NCBI GenBank assembly: GCA_025454185.1
Contig: JALOOY010000038.1
Coordinates: 1-8,675 of the forward strand
Reading direction: 5' to 3'
Length of the DNA stretch: 8,675 bases
From: Thermodesulfobacteriota bacterium
GTDB taxonomy: Bacteria > Desulfobacterota > RBG-13-43-22
The notes beneath the pieces are model-generated. The model was given only the letters and a program-made list of their open reading frames with translations, was not told the origin of the DNA and did not search any database. The first letter of the stretch is position 1. The number at the start of each line of letters is the position of its first letter. Shown piece by piece: positions 1 to 6,879 of the stretch. The position numbers were made by a program, and so were the translations under genes.

Positions 1-968
1 CCCACGGCCATGCGGATGCCGATCTCCCGGGTCCGTTCGGTCACGGAAACGAGCATGATGTTCATGATGCCGATGCCGCCCACGATGAGGGACACCAGGG
101 CGATGGACCCGAGCAGCAGGGACATGACGTTGGCCGACTGCTGGGCCGTGGCCATGATCTCGGTCAGGTTGCGGACCGTAAAGTCCGGCAGTTGCCCGGG
201 CTGGGTCCGGTGGCGCTGCTTCAGCACCTCGTTGACCTGTTTCTCGGCCTCGGCCATGAGTTCCAGGGACTGGGCCTGGACCAGGATGATGCGCACCGTC
301 TTGGGCAGGGCGCTGCCGAAGACCTTTTTCTGGGAGGTCGACAGGGGGATGTAAACCACATCGTCCTGGTCGTCGCCTCGGGCCGACTGGCCTTTGCGGG
401 AGAGGACGCCCACCACGGTGAAGGGCACCTTCTTGATGCGGATGATCTGGCCCAGGGGGTTTTCGCTGCCGAAGAGGTTATCCACTACGCTCTGTCCCAC
501 CACCGCCACTTTCACCGATCCGGCGTCCTCCTGTTCGGTATAAAAACGCCCGGACTCAATGGGCCATTCCCGAATCGTAAAGAAGGACGGCGGCGTCCCG
601 TTGACCCCCGTGTTCCAGTTCTGGTTCCCGTAGACCACCTGGGTCACCCCGCCCCAGATGGAGGCCACTTCCTTGACCGCCGGGCAATCCTCCTTGATGG
701 CCCGGGCGTCGTCCGAGGTCAGGGTGGAAACCGATCCCAGCCCCATGCGGGCCCCCCCGGCTGTGGTGGCCCCCGGCAGCACCATCATCATATTGGAACC
801 CATACTGGCGATCTGCTTGGAGATCATGTCGCTGGCCCCGGCGCCGATGGCCACCATGACGATCACGGCCCCGACCCCGATGATGATGCCGAGCATGGTC
901 AGGAAAGACCGCATCTTGTTGACCCGCAGGGCCCGCAAAGCCACTTTCAGACTGGAGAGGATTCTCAT
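1..968 (-). CDS. macB: MacB-type ABC transporter permease, 3' end beyond the left edge
   Basis: Inner-membrane permease of a MacB/FtsX-like exporter that couples cytoplasmic ATP hydrolysis to movement of substrate through the periplasm. 322 codons are visible, running off the left edge; the family is about 400 residues. Reading the minus strand from ATG at 968 gives a first membrane helix at about residues 21-42 (MLGIIIGVGAVIVMVAIGAG), a long periplasmic MacB core domain at about 45-275 (VYGNQNWNTGVNGT, ESGRFYTEQE, VAVVGQSV, PLGQIIRI), and a second helix at about 280-305. The conserved FtsX-domain segment SVTERTREIGIRMAV follows at 308-322; two further helices should lie outside the window. 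The start overlaps the ATPase stop as ATGA (968-965), with GGAGG at 973-977, so translation is probably coupled. Unlike E. coli MacB, ATPase and permease are separate polypeptides. The substrate cannot be told from sequence. Confidence 0.93.
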   Translation of the reverse strand, partial: MRILSSLKVALRALRVNKMRSFLTMLGIIIGVGAVIVMVAIGAGASDMISKQIASMGSNMMMVLPGATTAGGARMGLGSVSTLTSDDARAIKEDCPAVKEVASIWGGVTQVVYGNQNWNTGVNGTPPSFFTIREWPIESGRFYTEQEDAGSVKVAVVGQSVVDNLFGSENPLGQIIRIKKVPFTVVGVLSRKGQSARGDDQDDVVYIPLSTSQKKVFGSALPKTVRIILVQAQSLELMAEAEKQVNEVLKQRHRTQPGQLPDFTVRNLTEIMATAQQSANVMSLLLGSIALVSLIVGGIGIMNIMLVSVTERTREIGIRMAV

Positions 969-1672
969 TGATCCTCCCTCGCGGCATTCAGAAGCTGATC
1001 TTCCAGAACCTGACCGTCCGTGAACACGATTTTCCGGCGGGTGAAGGCGGCGATATCCTGTTCGTGGGTGACCAGCACGATGGTGATCTTCTGGGCCGCG
1101 TTGAGGCCGTTCAGCAGTTGCATGATTTCCACGCTGGTGCGGGTGTCCAGGTTCCCGGTGGGTTCGTCGGCCAGGATGATGGCCGGCCGGTTGACCAGGG
1201 CCCGGGCCACGGCCACCCGCTGCTGCTGGCCGCCCGAAAGCTGGTTGGGGTGGTGGTCCCCCCGGCCCTCCAGGCCCACGGCCTGCAAGGCCTCCAGGGC
1301 CATCCGGCGTCTGTCCCGGGCAGGTACGGCGCTGTAGATCAAGGGCAGTTCCACGTTTTCCAGGGCCGAAGTGCGGGCCAGCAGGTTGAAGCCCTGGAAG
1401 ACAAAGCCGATCTTTTGATTGCGAATCCGAGCCAGTTCGTCCCGGCTGAGGGTCTCGATGGACTCGCCGTCCAGGAAGTAGGAGCCCCCGGTGGGGACAT
1501 CCAGGCAACCCAGGATGTTCATGAAGGTGGATTTTCCCGACCCCGAAGAACCCATGATCGACACGAATTCTCCCGTATCGATGGCCAGGGTGACCCCGCC
1601 AAGGGCCTGGATGGCGATCTCGCCCACCTGGTAGGTTTTACAGAGGTCGGTGACCTTAATGAGAGATGACAT
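965..1672 (-). CDS. ABC transporter ATP-binding protein of the MacB/LolD type
   Basis: Cytoplasmic ATPase that powers the permease encoded immediately downstream. At 235 aa it is a complete single nucleotide-binding domain. Visible motifs are Walker A GSSGSGKST (41-49), Q-loop Gln93 (VFQGFNLL), signature LSGGQQQR (145-152), Walker B IILADE followed by PTGNLD (165-176), and switch histidine H203 (VTHEQ). The FQGFNLL and GNLD wording is typical of the MacB/LolD/FtsE group. The ATG at 1672 gives a normal N-terminus (SLIKVTDLCKTY), but its Shine-Dalgarno is weak (AGGCG very close to the start). The stop overlaps the permease start by 4 bp. The 112-bp gap to macA contains a tandem repeat array. 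No gene symbol is given because the E. coli counterpart is the N-terminal half of fused MacB. Confidence 0.95.
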   Translation of the reverse strand: MSSLIKVTDLCKTYQVGEIAIQALGGVTLAIDTGEFVSIMGSSGSGKSTFMNILGCLDVPTGGSYFLDGESIETLSRDELARIRNQKIGFVFQGFNLLARTSALENVELPLIYSAVPARDRRRMALEALQAVGLEGRGDHHPNQLSGGQQQRVAVARALVNRPAIILADEPTGNLDTRTSVEIMQLLNGLNAAQKITIVLVTHEQDIAAFTRRKIVFTDGQVLEDQLLNAAREDQ

Positions 1673-1724
1673 AACGCCTGTTCAATTCCAGCCTATGGAG
1701 AAAGGTCAAGAGATTACAACCAAA

Positions 1725-1764
1725 ATTCGATGTTCGATGTTGGACGTTCGATGTTCGATGTTCG
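1725..1764. repeat. 7-bp tandem repeat array (TTCGATG units) between macA and the ATPase gene
   Basis: Five consecutive 7-bp units plus a partial sixth: TTCGATG at 1726, 1733, 1747 and 1754, a variant TTGGACG at 1740, then TTCG at 1761-1764. On the transcribed (minus) strand the unit reads CATCGAA. The array is bracketed by a 6-bp inverted repeat, AGGTCA (1703-1708) and TGACCT (1772-1777), so a transcript could bring its ends together. It lies in the 112-bp spacer inside an apparent operon and encodes nothing. Function is unknown; slippage-generated intergenic repeat DNA is the simplest reading. Confidence 0.85.
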
Positions 1765-1784
1765 TCTTTTCTGACCTAGCAAGG

Positions 1785-2999
1785 CTATAAGCGAAACCCC
1801 CTGGCCGGATTGCCGGATTTCTGGTTGGGAGGCGAACCGGATTTCCTGCCCTCCCCATTGGTCGAGGCCTCTACCACCACAGGGTCGCCTTCCCGGAGGG
1901 GTCCGGAGAGAATCTCGGTAAACTTGCCGTCGTTGATCCCGGTCTTCACCGGGGTGGGTTTCAGCTTCTGGTCCGGCCCCAGGAGCCAGACCATGGGCCC
2001 GCCTTTCGGTTTTTTGGCTTCCGGCTTCCCTTGCTCTCCCCCCGAAGGAGGTTTGAAACGCAGGGCGGCGTTGGGGACCCGCAGGACATCTTCTTTTTCC
2101 TCCACAATGATGGCAACGTTGGCCGTCATGCCGGGCTTCAATTTCAGGTCCGGGTTTTTGACTTCCAGAACGACGTCATACGTCACCACATTCTGCACCG
2201 TGGTGGCGGCATTGCGGATCTGATAAACCCGGCCCTTGAAATTTTCACCCGGGAAAGCGTCCACGGTAAACCGCCCCGCCTGATCCAGCCGGACCCGGCC
2301 GATATCGGCCTCGTCCACATTGGTATGGATCTCCATTTCCCGCAGATCCTGGGCGATGGTAAACAAGGTGGGGGCCTGGAGGCTGGCGGCCACCGTCTGT
2401 CCTACATCCACATTGCGGGAAATGACAATGCCGTTCACCGGGGAGCGGATGGTGCAGTAATTCAGGTTGGTCTGGGCCGAAGTCAGATTGGCCCGGGCCG
2501 TCTCCACCTGGGCCTGGGCCGCGCCGAGGTTGGCCTGGGATTGATTGACTTTGGTCTGGCTGGTGTCGACCTCCATCTGAGAGATCAGGTCCTGGGCCAG
2601 CAGGGTCCGGTAGCGTTGCAGGGTCCGCTGGTTGTCGAGCAGCGTGGCCTTTTCTCTTTCGACCGCGGCTTGGGCGTTTTTCAGTTCGGCCCGGGCCTGG
2701 TCCACCCGGGCCTGGAAAAGGGCCGGATCGATCTGGGCGATGACCTGCCCGTTTTTGACCACCGTATTGAAGTCGGCGAACAATTTCTGGATTGTACCGG
2801 ATACCTGGCTGCCCACCTGGACGATGGTCACCGGATTGACCGTCCCGGTGGCGATGATCTGGGAGCTGAGTTCGCCCCGGGACACCGCCTCGGTTTTGTA
2901 ACGGGGGGCCGCGTCCCGGGACTGGCGGTACCAGACAAAGCCGCCGGCGGCCCCGGCGGCGACCAAAACAATCAAAATGATGATGAGGCTGCGCTTCAT
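1785..2999 (-). CDS. macA: MacA/HlyD-family periplasmic adaptor (membrane fusion protein)
   Basis: Periplasmic adaptor that would join the inner-membrane MacB-type ABC complex to an outer-membrane TolC-like channel; no TolC gene is in the window. At 404 aa it has the family layout: an N-terminal membrane anchor at about 4-24 (no lipobox Cys), first lipoyl half at about 58-92 (VGSQVSGTI, NGQVIAQIDP), an alpha-helical hairpin rich in Ala/Gln/Glu at about 93-180, second lipoyl half at about 181-215 (IRSPVNGIVISRNVDVGQTV), a beta-barrel domain at about 220-300 (LKPGMTANV at 288-296), and a membrane-proximal domain. A charged low-complexity insert sits at about 317-334 and a KSG-repeat tail at 386-398. 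ATG at 2999 is preceded by GAAGGA (3005-3010), 5 nt away. Adaptors for RND pumps look similar, but the adjacent ABC genes favour MacA. Confidence 0.93.
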   Translation of the reverse strand: MKRSLIIILIVLVAAGAAGGFVWYRQSRDAAPRYKTEAVSRGELSSQIIATGTVNPVTIVQVGSQVSGTIQKLFADFNTVVKNGQVIAQIDPALFQARVDQARAELKNAQAAVEREKATLLDNQRTLQRYRTLLAQDLISQMEVDTSQTKVNQSQANLGAAQAQVETARANLTSAQTNLNYCTIRSPVNGIVISRNVDVGQTVAASLQAPTLFTIAQDLREMEIHTNVDEADIGRVRLDQAGRFTVDAFPGENFKGRVYQIRNAATTVQNVVTYDVVLEVKNPDLKLKPGMTANVAIIVEEKEDVLRVPNAALRFKPPSGGEQGKPEAKKPKGGPMVWLLGPDQKLKPTPVKTGINDGKFTEILSGPLREGDPVVVEASTNGEGRKSGSPPNQKSGNPARGFRL

Positions 3000-3028
3000 T
3001 ATATTCCTTCTCGTCGGGCCGTGGCAAG

Positions 3029-3068
3029 CGGTCCGTGAAAAACGGGTTTCTTTTTACCCATCAGACCG
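3029..3068 (-). promoter_or_regulatory. Nested inverted repeat in the kinase/macA spacer, possible weak terminator or attenuator
   Basis: Three nested arms share one axis: CGGTC/GACCG (3029-3033 with 3064-3068), TGA/TCA (3036-3038 with 3061-3063) and GGGT/ACCC (3044-3047 with 3056-3059). On the transcribed strand the inner hairpin is followed by G and five T residues, which resembles a weak intrinsic terminator, but the stem is only 4 bp there. It could reduce read-through from the kinase gene into macA, or be chance. I found no convincing promoter in this 105-bp spacer. Confidence 0.3.
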
Positions 3069-3104
3069 GGTACTTATCCCAAAGGTTAAGTAATTTTTCG
3101 GAGT

Positions 3105-4163
3105 TTAATTTTTTTTGATCGGCAGGACCAGCGTAAAAACGGCCCCCCGGGGTTCGTTGGATCGGCACTGCAGCTTCCCCTGGTGCAGTTCGACGATCCG
3201 GCGGGAAATAGCCAACCCCATACCCGAGCCTTCTTTTTTGGTGGAAAAGAAGGGGCGGAAGATCTGCTGTTGAAATTCCGCCGGCACCCCGCAGCCGTTG
3301 TCGGACACTTCGACCAGGACCTGGTTCCTTTTCCGGACCGTCTTGATCAACACCAGTCCCGCGGGCGGGCAGGCCTGGATGGCGTTCAGCGCCAAATTAT
3401 AAAAAACCTGGGTAAGCCGGGTCTGATCGACCTGGACCGGCGGCAGATCTCCGTCCAGATTGGAACTGAGCTGGATGCCGTTTTTTTCGGCCTGGGGCCC
3501 AATCACCTCGAGTACCCTTTTAAGCAGCTTGTTAATATCCGTGGCCTCCAGGTCCAGGCCGATGGGGCGGGCGAAATGCACCATGTCCTTCAAAAGCAAT
3601 TCCACCCGCTGGCACTCCCGGAAAATGATGTTCAGCCTTTCCCATTGGGGATCATCCGGGAGCAGCTTACGCTGCATCTTCAAAATATGGGCCCCGATGG
3701 TCACAATCGGATTTTTGAGTTCATGGGCCACGGTGGCAGCCGCTTCCCCCAAAAGGGCCAGATGTTCCTGGTCCTGCCGGCGCTGGGTTTCCAGCCGTTC
3801 GCGGTCCACCAGCAGGCCGATCAACAGTCCGAAGGCGAAAAAGAGGACGATCTCCTCCCAACTCCCTCCGTGGCGGCCGGCGGCGCTCGGCGCCTCCAGC
3901 CAGTGGGGTGTAAAAAGGAGGGTAACCACGGCCGCCGCCAGGACCCCGCCCCGGTACCCGAACAGCAGGCCGCTCAGAACAATAGGCAGGTAATACAGAC
4001 GATGGAGAATTTCGGGCTGCGGGTGCAGGCCCGGCAGCCAACGGTTGTCCAGACTGAAAATCGCCGCCAGCATCAGGACGATCGGCAGGACCTTCCAGGG
4101 CAGGGGTACAAATTTATACCGGGTCCAGAGGGCATAGAGGCGATTCGCATTGTCCGGGTGCAT
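3105..4163 (-). CDS. Membrane sensor histidine kinase (orphan, no adjacent response regulator)
   Basis: Two-component sensor kinase, 352 aa. The N-terminal third looks membrane-embedded, with probable helices at about 24-38, 55-71, 72-86 and 103-119 and only short loops. There is no recognisable periplasmic sensor, PAS or HAMP domain. The dimerisation domain carries the phospho-accepting histidine H147 in AHELKNPI. The catalytic domain has an N-box (NLALNAIQA, N260), G1 (DNGCGVP, 288-294), F-box (FRPFFSTK) and G2 (GSGMGLAI, 313-320), so all kinase elements are intact. The Leu-Tyr-Tyr-Leu-Pro-Ile segment at 56-61 recurs in similar membrane kinases. ATG at 4163 lies 12 bp after the ftsH stop, and its AAGAAGG ribosome site (4171-4177) overlaps that stop, so it is very likely co-expressed with ftsH. 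Signal and partner regulator are unknown. Confidence 0.93.
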   Translation of the reverse strand: MHPDNANRLYALWTRYKFVPLPWKVLPIVLMLAAIFSLDNRWLPGLHPQPEILHRLYYLPIVLSGLLFGYRGGVLAAAVVTLLFTPHWLEAPSAAGRHGGSWEEIVLFFAFGLLIGLLVDRERLETQRRQDQEHLALLGEAAATVAHELKNPIVTIGAHILKMQRKLLPDDPQWERLNIIFRECQRVELLLKDMVHFARPIGLDLEATDINKLLKRVLEVIGPQAEKNGIQLSSNLDGDLPPVQVDQTRLTQVFYNLALNAIQACPPAGLVLIKTVRKRNQVLVEVSDNGCGVPAEFQQQIFRPFFSTKKEGSGMGLAISRRIVELHQGKLQCRSNEPRGAVFTLVLPIKKN

Positions 4164-4175
4164 GGGCCGACCTTC

Positions 4176-6038
4176 TTATCCGGGGCTGCCTGGCACCTGG
4201 AGCATCTCCCGCAGCTCTTCCCCTTCCACCACTTCTTTTTCCAGCAGGCGGGCGGCCAGAATTTTCAACTGCTCCTGATGCCCCTCCAGTATTTCCGCGG
4301 CCCGAATACGGGCCAGCTCGATAATCTTTATTACCTCCTGATCGATGGCCCGGGCCGTGTCCTGGCTGACCTGCCTTCCGCTGTCGAAGCCCATGCCGGT
4401 TTCCAGGAAAAGCGGCCTTCTTTCTTTTTCGAAGGTCACCAGTCCCAGGTCGCTCATGCCGAACTCCCGGACCATTCTTTCGGCAATGTCCGTGGCCCGC
4501 AGCAGGTCGTTCTGGGCCCCGGTGGAAACTTCTTTGAAAATAATCTCTTCCGCCAGCCGGCCGCCGAAAAGAACGCTCATCTTGTCCAGCAGCTCGTTTT
4601 TGGTCATGAGGTAACGGTCTTCGGTAGGCAGTTGCTGGGTATAACCCAGGGCCGCCACCCCCCGGGGGATGATCGACACCTTGTGCACCGGATCGGCGTT
4701 GGGCAGCACCTCGGCCACGATGGCATGGCCGGATTCATGGTAGGCCACGATCTCCTTTTCTTTTTCATTCATCCGGCGGTTTTTCTTCTCCAGGCCGGCC
4801 ACCACCCGGTCGATGGCTTCGTCGAAGTCGGACATGCTCACCTGCTGCTTGTCCTTGCGGGCGGCCAGCAGGGCCGCTTCGTTCACGATGTTGGCCAGAT
4901 CGGCCCCCACGAAACCGGGGGTTCGGGCGGCGATCTTTTTCAGGTCCACGTCCGGGGCCATGGTCACCCCTTTGCTGTGGACCTTCAGGATGGCCTCCCG
5001 GCCGGTCACGTCAGGTTTGTCGATCATCACGTGCCGGTCGAAACGGCCCGGCCGGAGCAGGGCGGGGTCCAGGATCTCGGGGCGGTTGGTAGCCGCCATG
5101 ATGATCACCCCCTTCTCCGTGTTGAAACCGTCCATTTCCACCAGCAACTGGTTAAGGGTCTGCTCCCGCTCATCGTGTCCGCCCATGGGGTTGATCCCCC
5201 GGGCCTTGCCCAGGGCGTCCAGTTCGTCGATAAAAATGATGCAGGGGGCCTTGTCCTGGGCCTGGGTGAAGAGGTCCCGGACCCGGGCCGCTCCCACGCC
5301 GACAAACATCTCCACGAAGTCGGAGCCGCTGAGACTGAAGAAAGGCACGTTGGCCTCCCCGGCCACCGCTTTGGCCAGCATGGTCTTACCCGTGCCCGGC
5401 GCGCCCACCAGCATGACCCCCTTGGGTATCTTTCCGCCCAGACGCTGAAACTTCTGGGGATTTTTCAGGAATTCGATGATCTCTTTCAACTCCTCCTTGG
5501 CCTCGTCGATGCCGGCCACGTCGTCGAAGCGGATGCTGATGTCCTTTTCCATGAAGACCTTGGCCTTGCTCTTGCCGATGGACATGAGGCCGCCGCTGGC
5601 CCCGCCCATGCGCCGCATCAGGAAGCCCCAGATCAGAATGAAAAAGAGCATGGGCAGGATCCAGTTGGTGAAAAATTTGATCAGCTTGTTTTCGATCCGC
5701 CCGGTGAACTTCACGCCCACTTTTTCCAGGGCCTTGACCAGATCGGGGTCCTGCACCCGGGCGGTGATAAAGGGCCGATCCCCCTTGGCCTTACCCAGGG
5801 AGCGGAGCGTGTCCGGCGAAACCAGCCCCTCCAGGGCCCCGGTCTTCACCTTCCCGGAGATGATATCCTCGTAGATGACGATGTCGGTCAACTGGTTGGC
5901 CTCGAGGAGTTTCTTGAATTCGTTATAGGGGATCTGGCCCACCTGGTCTCCCAGAAAATAGGTCTGGAAGGCCATGAGGATCAGCATGGCCCCCACAAAA
6001 TACCAGATGGAAAAATGGGTCTTTTTTTCAATCGCCAT
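4176..6038 (-). CDS. ftsH: ATP-dependent zinc metalloprotease FtsH
   Basis: Membrane-anchored hexameric AAA+ protease that extracts and degrades misassembled membrane proteins and selected cytoplasmic regulators. It is full length at 620 aa. Membrane helices lie at about 10-28 and 124-141 and flank a periplasmic domain of about 95 residues. The AAA+ module has Walker A GAPGTGKT (212-219), the pore loop MFVGVGA (F245), Walker B IIFIDELDA (267-275) and the second region of homology with arginine fingers (R329, R332 in LLRPGRFDR). The protease domain has zinc ligands H434 and H438 in HESGH with catalytic E435. The third ligand is probably D511 in GAQNDLLRAT, by its spacing relative to Thermotoga FtsH. 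No key residue is missing. ATG at 6038 has GAAAGG at 6048-6053. Many Desulfobacterota carry several FtsH paralogues, so this may not be the only copy. Confidence 0.98.
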   Translation of the reverse strand: MAIEKKTHFSIWYFVGAMLILMAFQTYFLGDQVGQIPYNEFKKLLEANQLTDIVIYEDIISGKVKTGALEGLVSPDTLRSLGKAKGDRPFITARVQDPDLVKALEKVGVKFTGRIENKLIKFFTNWILPMLFFILIWGFLMRRMGGASGGLMSIGKSKAKVFMEKDISIRFDDVAGIDEAKEELKEIIEFLKNPQKFQRLGGKIPKGVMLVGAPGTGKTMLAKAVAGEANVPFFSLSGSDFVEMFVGVGAARVRDLFTQAQDKAPCIIFIDELDALGKARGINPMGGHDEREQTLNQLLVEMDGFNTEKGVIIMAATNRPEILDPALLRPGRFDRHVMIDKPDVTGREAILKVHSKGVTMAPDVDLKKIAARTPGFVGADLANIVNEAALLAARKDKQQVSMSDFDEAIDRVVAGLEKKNRRMNEKEKEIVAYHESGHAIVAEVLPNADPVHKVSIIPRGVAALGYTQQLPTEDRYLMTKNELLDKMSVLFGGRLAEEIIFKEVSTGAQNDLLRATDIAERMVREFGMSDLGLVTFEKERRPLFLETGMGFDSGRQVSQDTARAIDQEVIKIIELARIRAAEILEGHQEQLKILAARLLEKEVVEGEELREMLQVPGSPG

Positions 6039-6084
6039 GACGGCCCGCCTTTCTAAGTCAATGCCCGAAGCGTGATTATACCAT

Positions 6085-6660
6085 TCAATGAAGGCGCCGA
6101 AACCAATAATCGAAGGCTTTGCGCCCGAAAAAGGCCAGGGACACCCCCAGCACGATAATGGCCAGGAGGGCCCGCTCGATATTCTTAATCAGATTGTCGC
6201 AGGATTCTCCCACCCAATAGCCGATGGAGGCGAAGATGACGGCCCAGACGATGCAACTGACCAGTTGCAGGGAAAGAAATTTCGCCATGTGCATATTCAG
6301 GATGCCGAAAGTCAGGGCGCTGGCCAGCCGGATGCCAAAGACATACTGGGTGAGGAACAGGCTCAACGTTTCATAACGGCGGATGATGTACTCGGCCTGT
6401 TCGATCCTGGTCTTCAACGTGGGAAACCTGACCAGGATCCAGGAGGAGGAGGTTTTTCCCAAAAAATAGAAAACCACATGTCCCAGGTAGGAAGCCAGCG
6501 TAGCCGTCCCTACCACCAGCCAGAAATTGAGGTAGTCCCGGTGGGCCAGCAGACCCCCCAGGACCAGCGTCGTCTCTCCCTCGAGAAAAGTCCCGGCAAA
6601 TATGATCAAATAGCCGTGCTGCTGAAACAGGTAGAGCAACTGCAAAAATTTTATGGACAC
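6085..6660 (-). CDS. DedA-family integral membrane protein
   Basis: Polytopic inner-membrane protein of the DedA/SNARE-associated superfamily. Characterised members translocate lipid carriers such as undecaprenyl phosphate or phospholipids, and loss affects envelope integrity and proton-motive force. At 191 aa it is slightly short but has the family pattern: the membrane-reentrant segment FLEGETTLVLGGLLAH (25-40), SYLGHVVFYFLGK (57-69), and the GIRLASALTFGI segment (109-120) with R111. Two deviations are seen by eye: His61 stands where related proteins usually have Asp (LGD), and Gln105 where the first of two spaced arginines is expected. The start is GTG at 6660, supported by GAGAGGAG just upstream, an in-frame stop shortly upstream, and no in-frame ATG until about residue 123. 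It is the first gene of the leftward run, 46 bp before ftsH. Confidence 0.9.
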   Translation of the reverse strand: MSIKFLQLLYLFQQHGYLIIFAGTFLEGETTLVLGGLLAHRDYLNFWLVVGTATLASYLGHVVFYFLGKTSSSWILVRFPTLKTRIEQAEYIIRRYETLSLFLTQYVFGIRLASALTFGILNMHMAKFLSLQLVSCIVWAVIFASIGYWVGESCDNLIKNIERALLAIIVLGVSLAFFGRKAFDYWFRRLH

Positions 6661-6749
6661 GAACTCCTCTCGGGTCTGCTATAATGATCCTGGTCCGGGC
6701 GGGTGGAGATCTGCCGGTTTTCAGGGAAACACCGACCCTTAAAATATAT

Positions 6750-6779
6750 AGATTACCAAGCAATTCAAAGAGATGTCAA
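6750..6779 (-). promoter_or_regulatory. Candidate sigma-70 promoter for the dedA-ftsH run
   Basis: On the minus strand a perfect -35 TTGACA (plus positions 6774-6779) is followed, after 18 bp, by TAATCT (6750-6755). Directly before the -10 is TGG, an extended -10 feature. The -10 matches only the key T, A and final T positions, so this is moderate. The predicted leader to the GTG start would be about 80 nt. It faces away from the rightward promoter, with 24 bp between the two -35 boxes. Confidence 0.5.
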
Positions 6780-6803
6780 CGAAAGAAATTCCTACCCTTT
6801 TCC

Positions 6804-6832
6804 TTGACAGGAGACCGACCCGTTGCTATAAA
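6804..6832 (+). promoter_or_regulatory. Strong sigma-70 promoter for the universal stress protein gene
   Basis: A perfect -35 TTGACA (6804-6809), exactly 17 bp of spacer, then TATAAA (6827-6832), one mismatch from the -10 consensus. Transcription would start near 6839, giving a leader of about 40 nt before the ATG at 6880. It is the best promoter match I found in the window. Confidence 0.8.
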
Positions 6833-6843
6833 CCAACGAGGAT

Positions 6844-6870
6844 CCCGGTCCTGGAGCAGGAGGACCGCGG
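6844..6870 (+). promoter_or_regulatory. Leader stem-loop running into the usp Shine-Dalgarno
   Basis: In the short usp leader, CGGTCCT (6846-6852) pairs perfectly with AGGACCG (6861-6867) around an 8-nt loop. After a bulged C6868, C6844 and C6845 can pair with G6869-G6870. The lower stem therefore reaches the ribosome site GGGAGGG (6869-6875), five bases from the ATG. The hairpin starts about 5 nt after the predicted transcript start, so it could act as a 5' stabiliser or dampen initiation. Its function is inferred. Confidence 0.5.
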
Positions 6871-6879
6871 GAGGGACCT

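Noticed and set aside
968..1669. Plus-strand open frame covering the whole ABC ATPase gene
   Set aside because: It is a mirror of the ATPase codons; the opposite strand has every ABC motif and a conserved gene context.
4190..4206. Sigma-54-like TGGCACC...GCA on the plus strand
   Set aside because: Spacing is off by one base, it lies inside the end of ftsH, and no plus-strand gene follows.
3183..6056. A 957-codon open frame on the plus strand, antisense to ftsH and the kinase gene
   Set aside because: It crosses two certain genes and the gap between them, shows no recognisable domain and is rich in Gly, His, Gln and Pro. Such long antisense frames arise from GC-rich third positions of the real genes.
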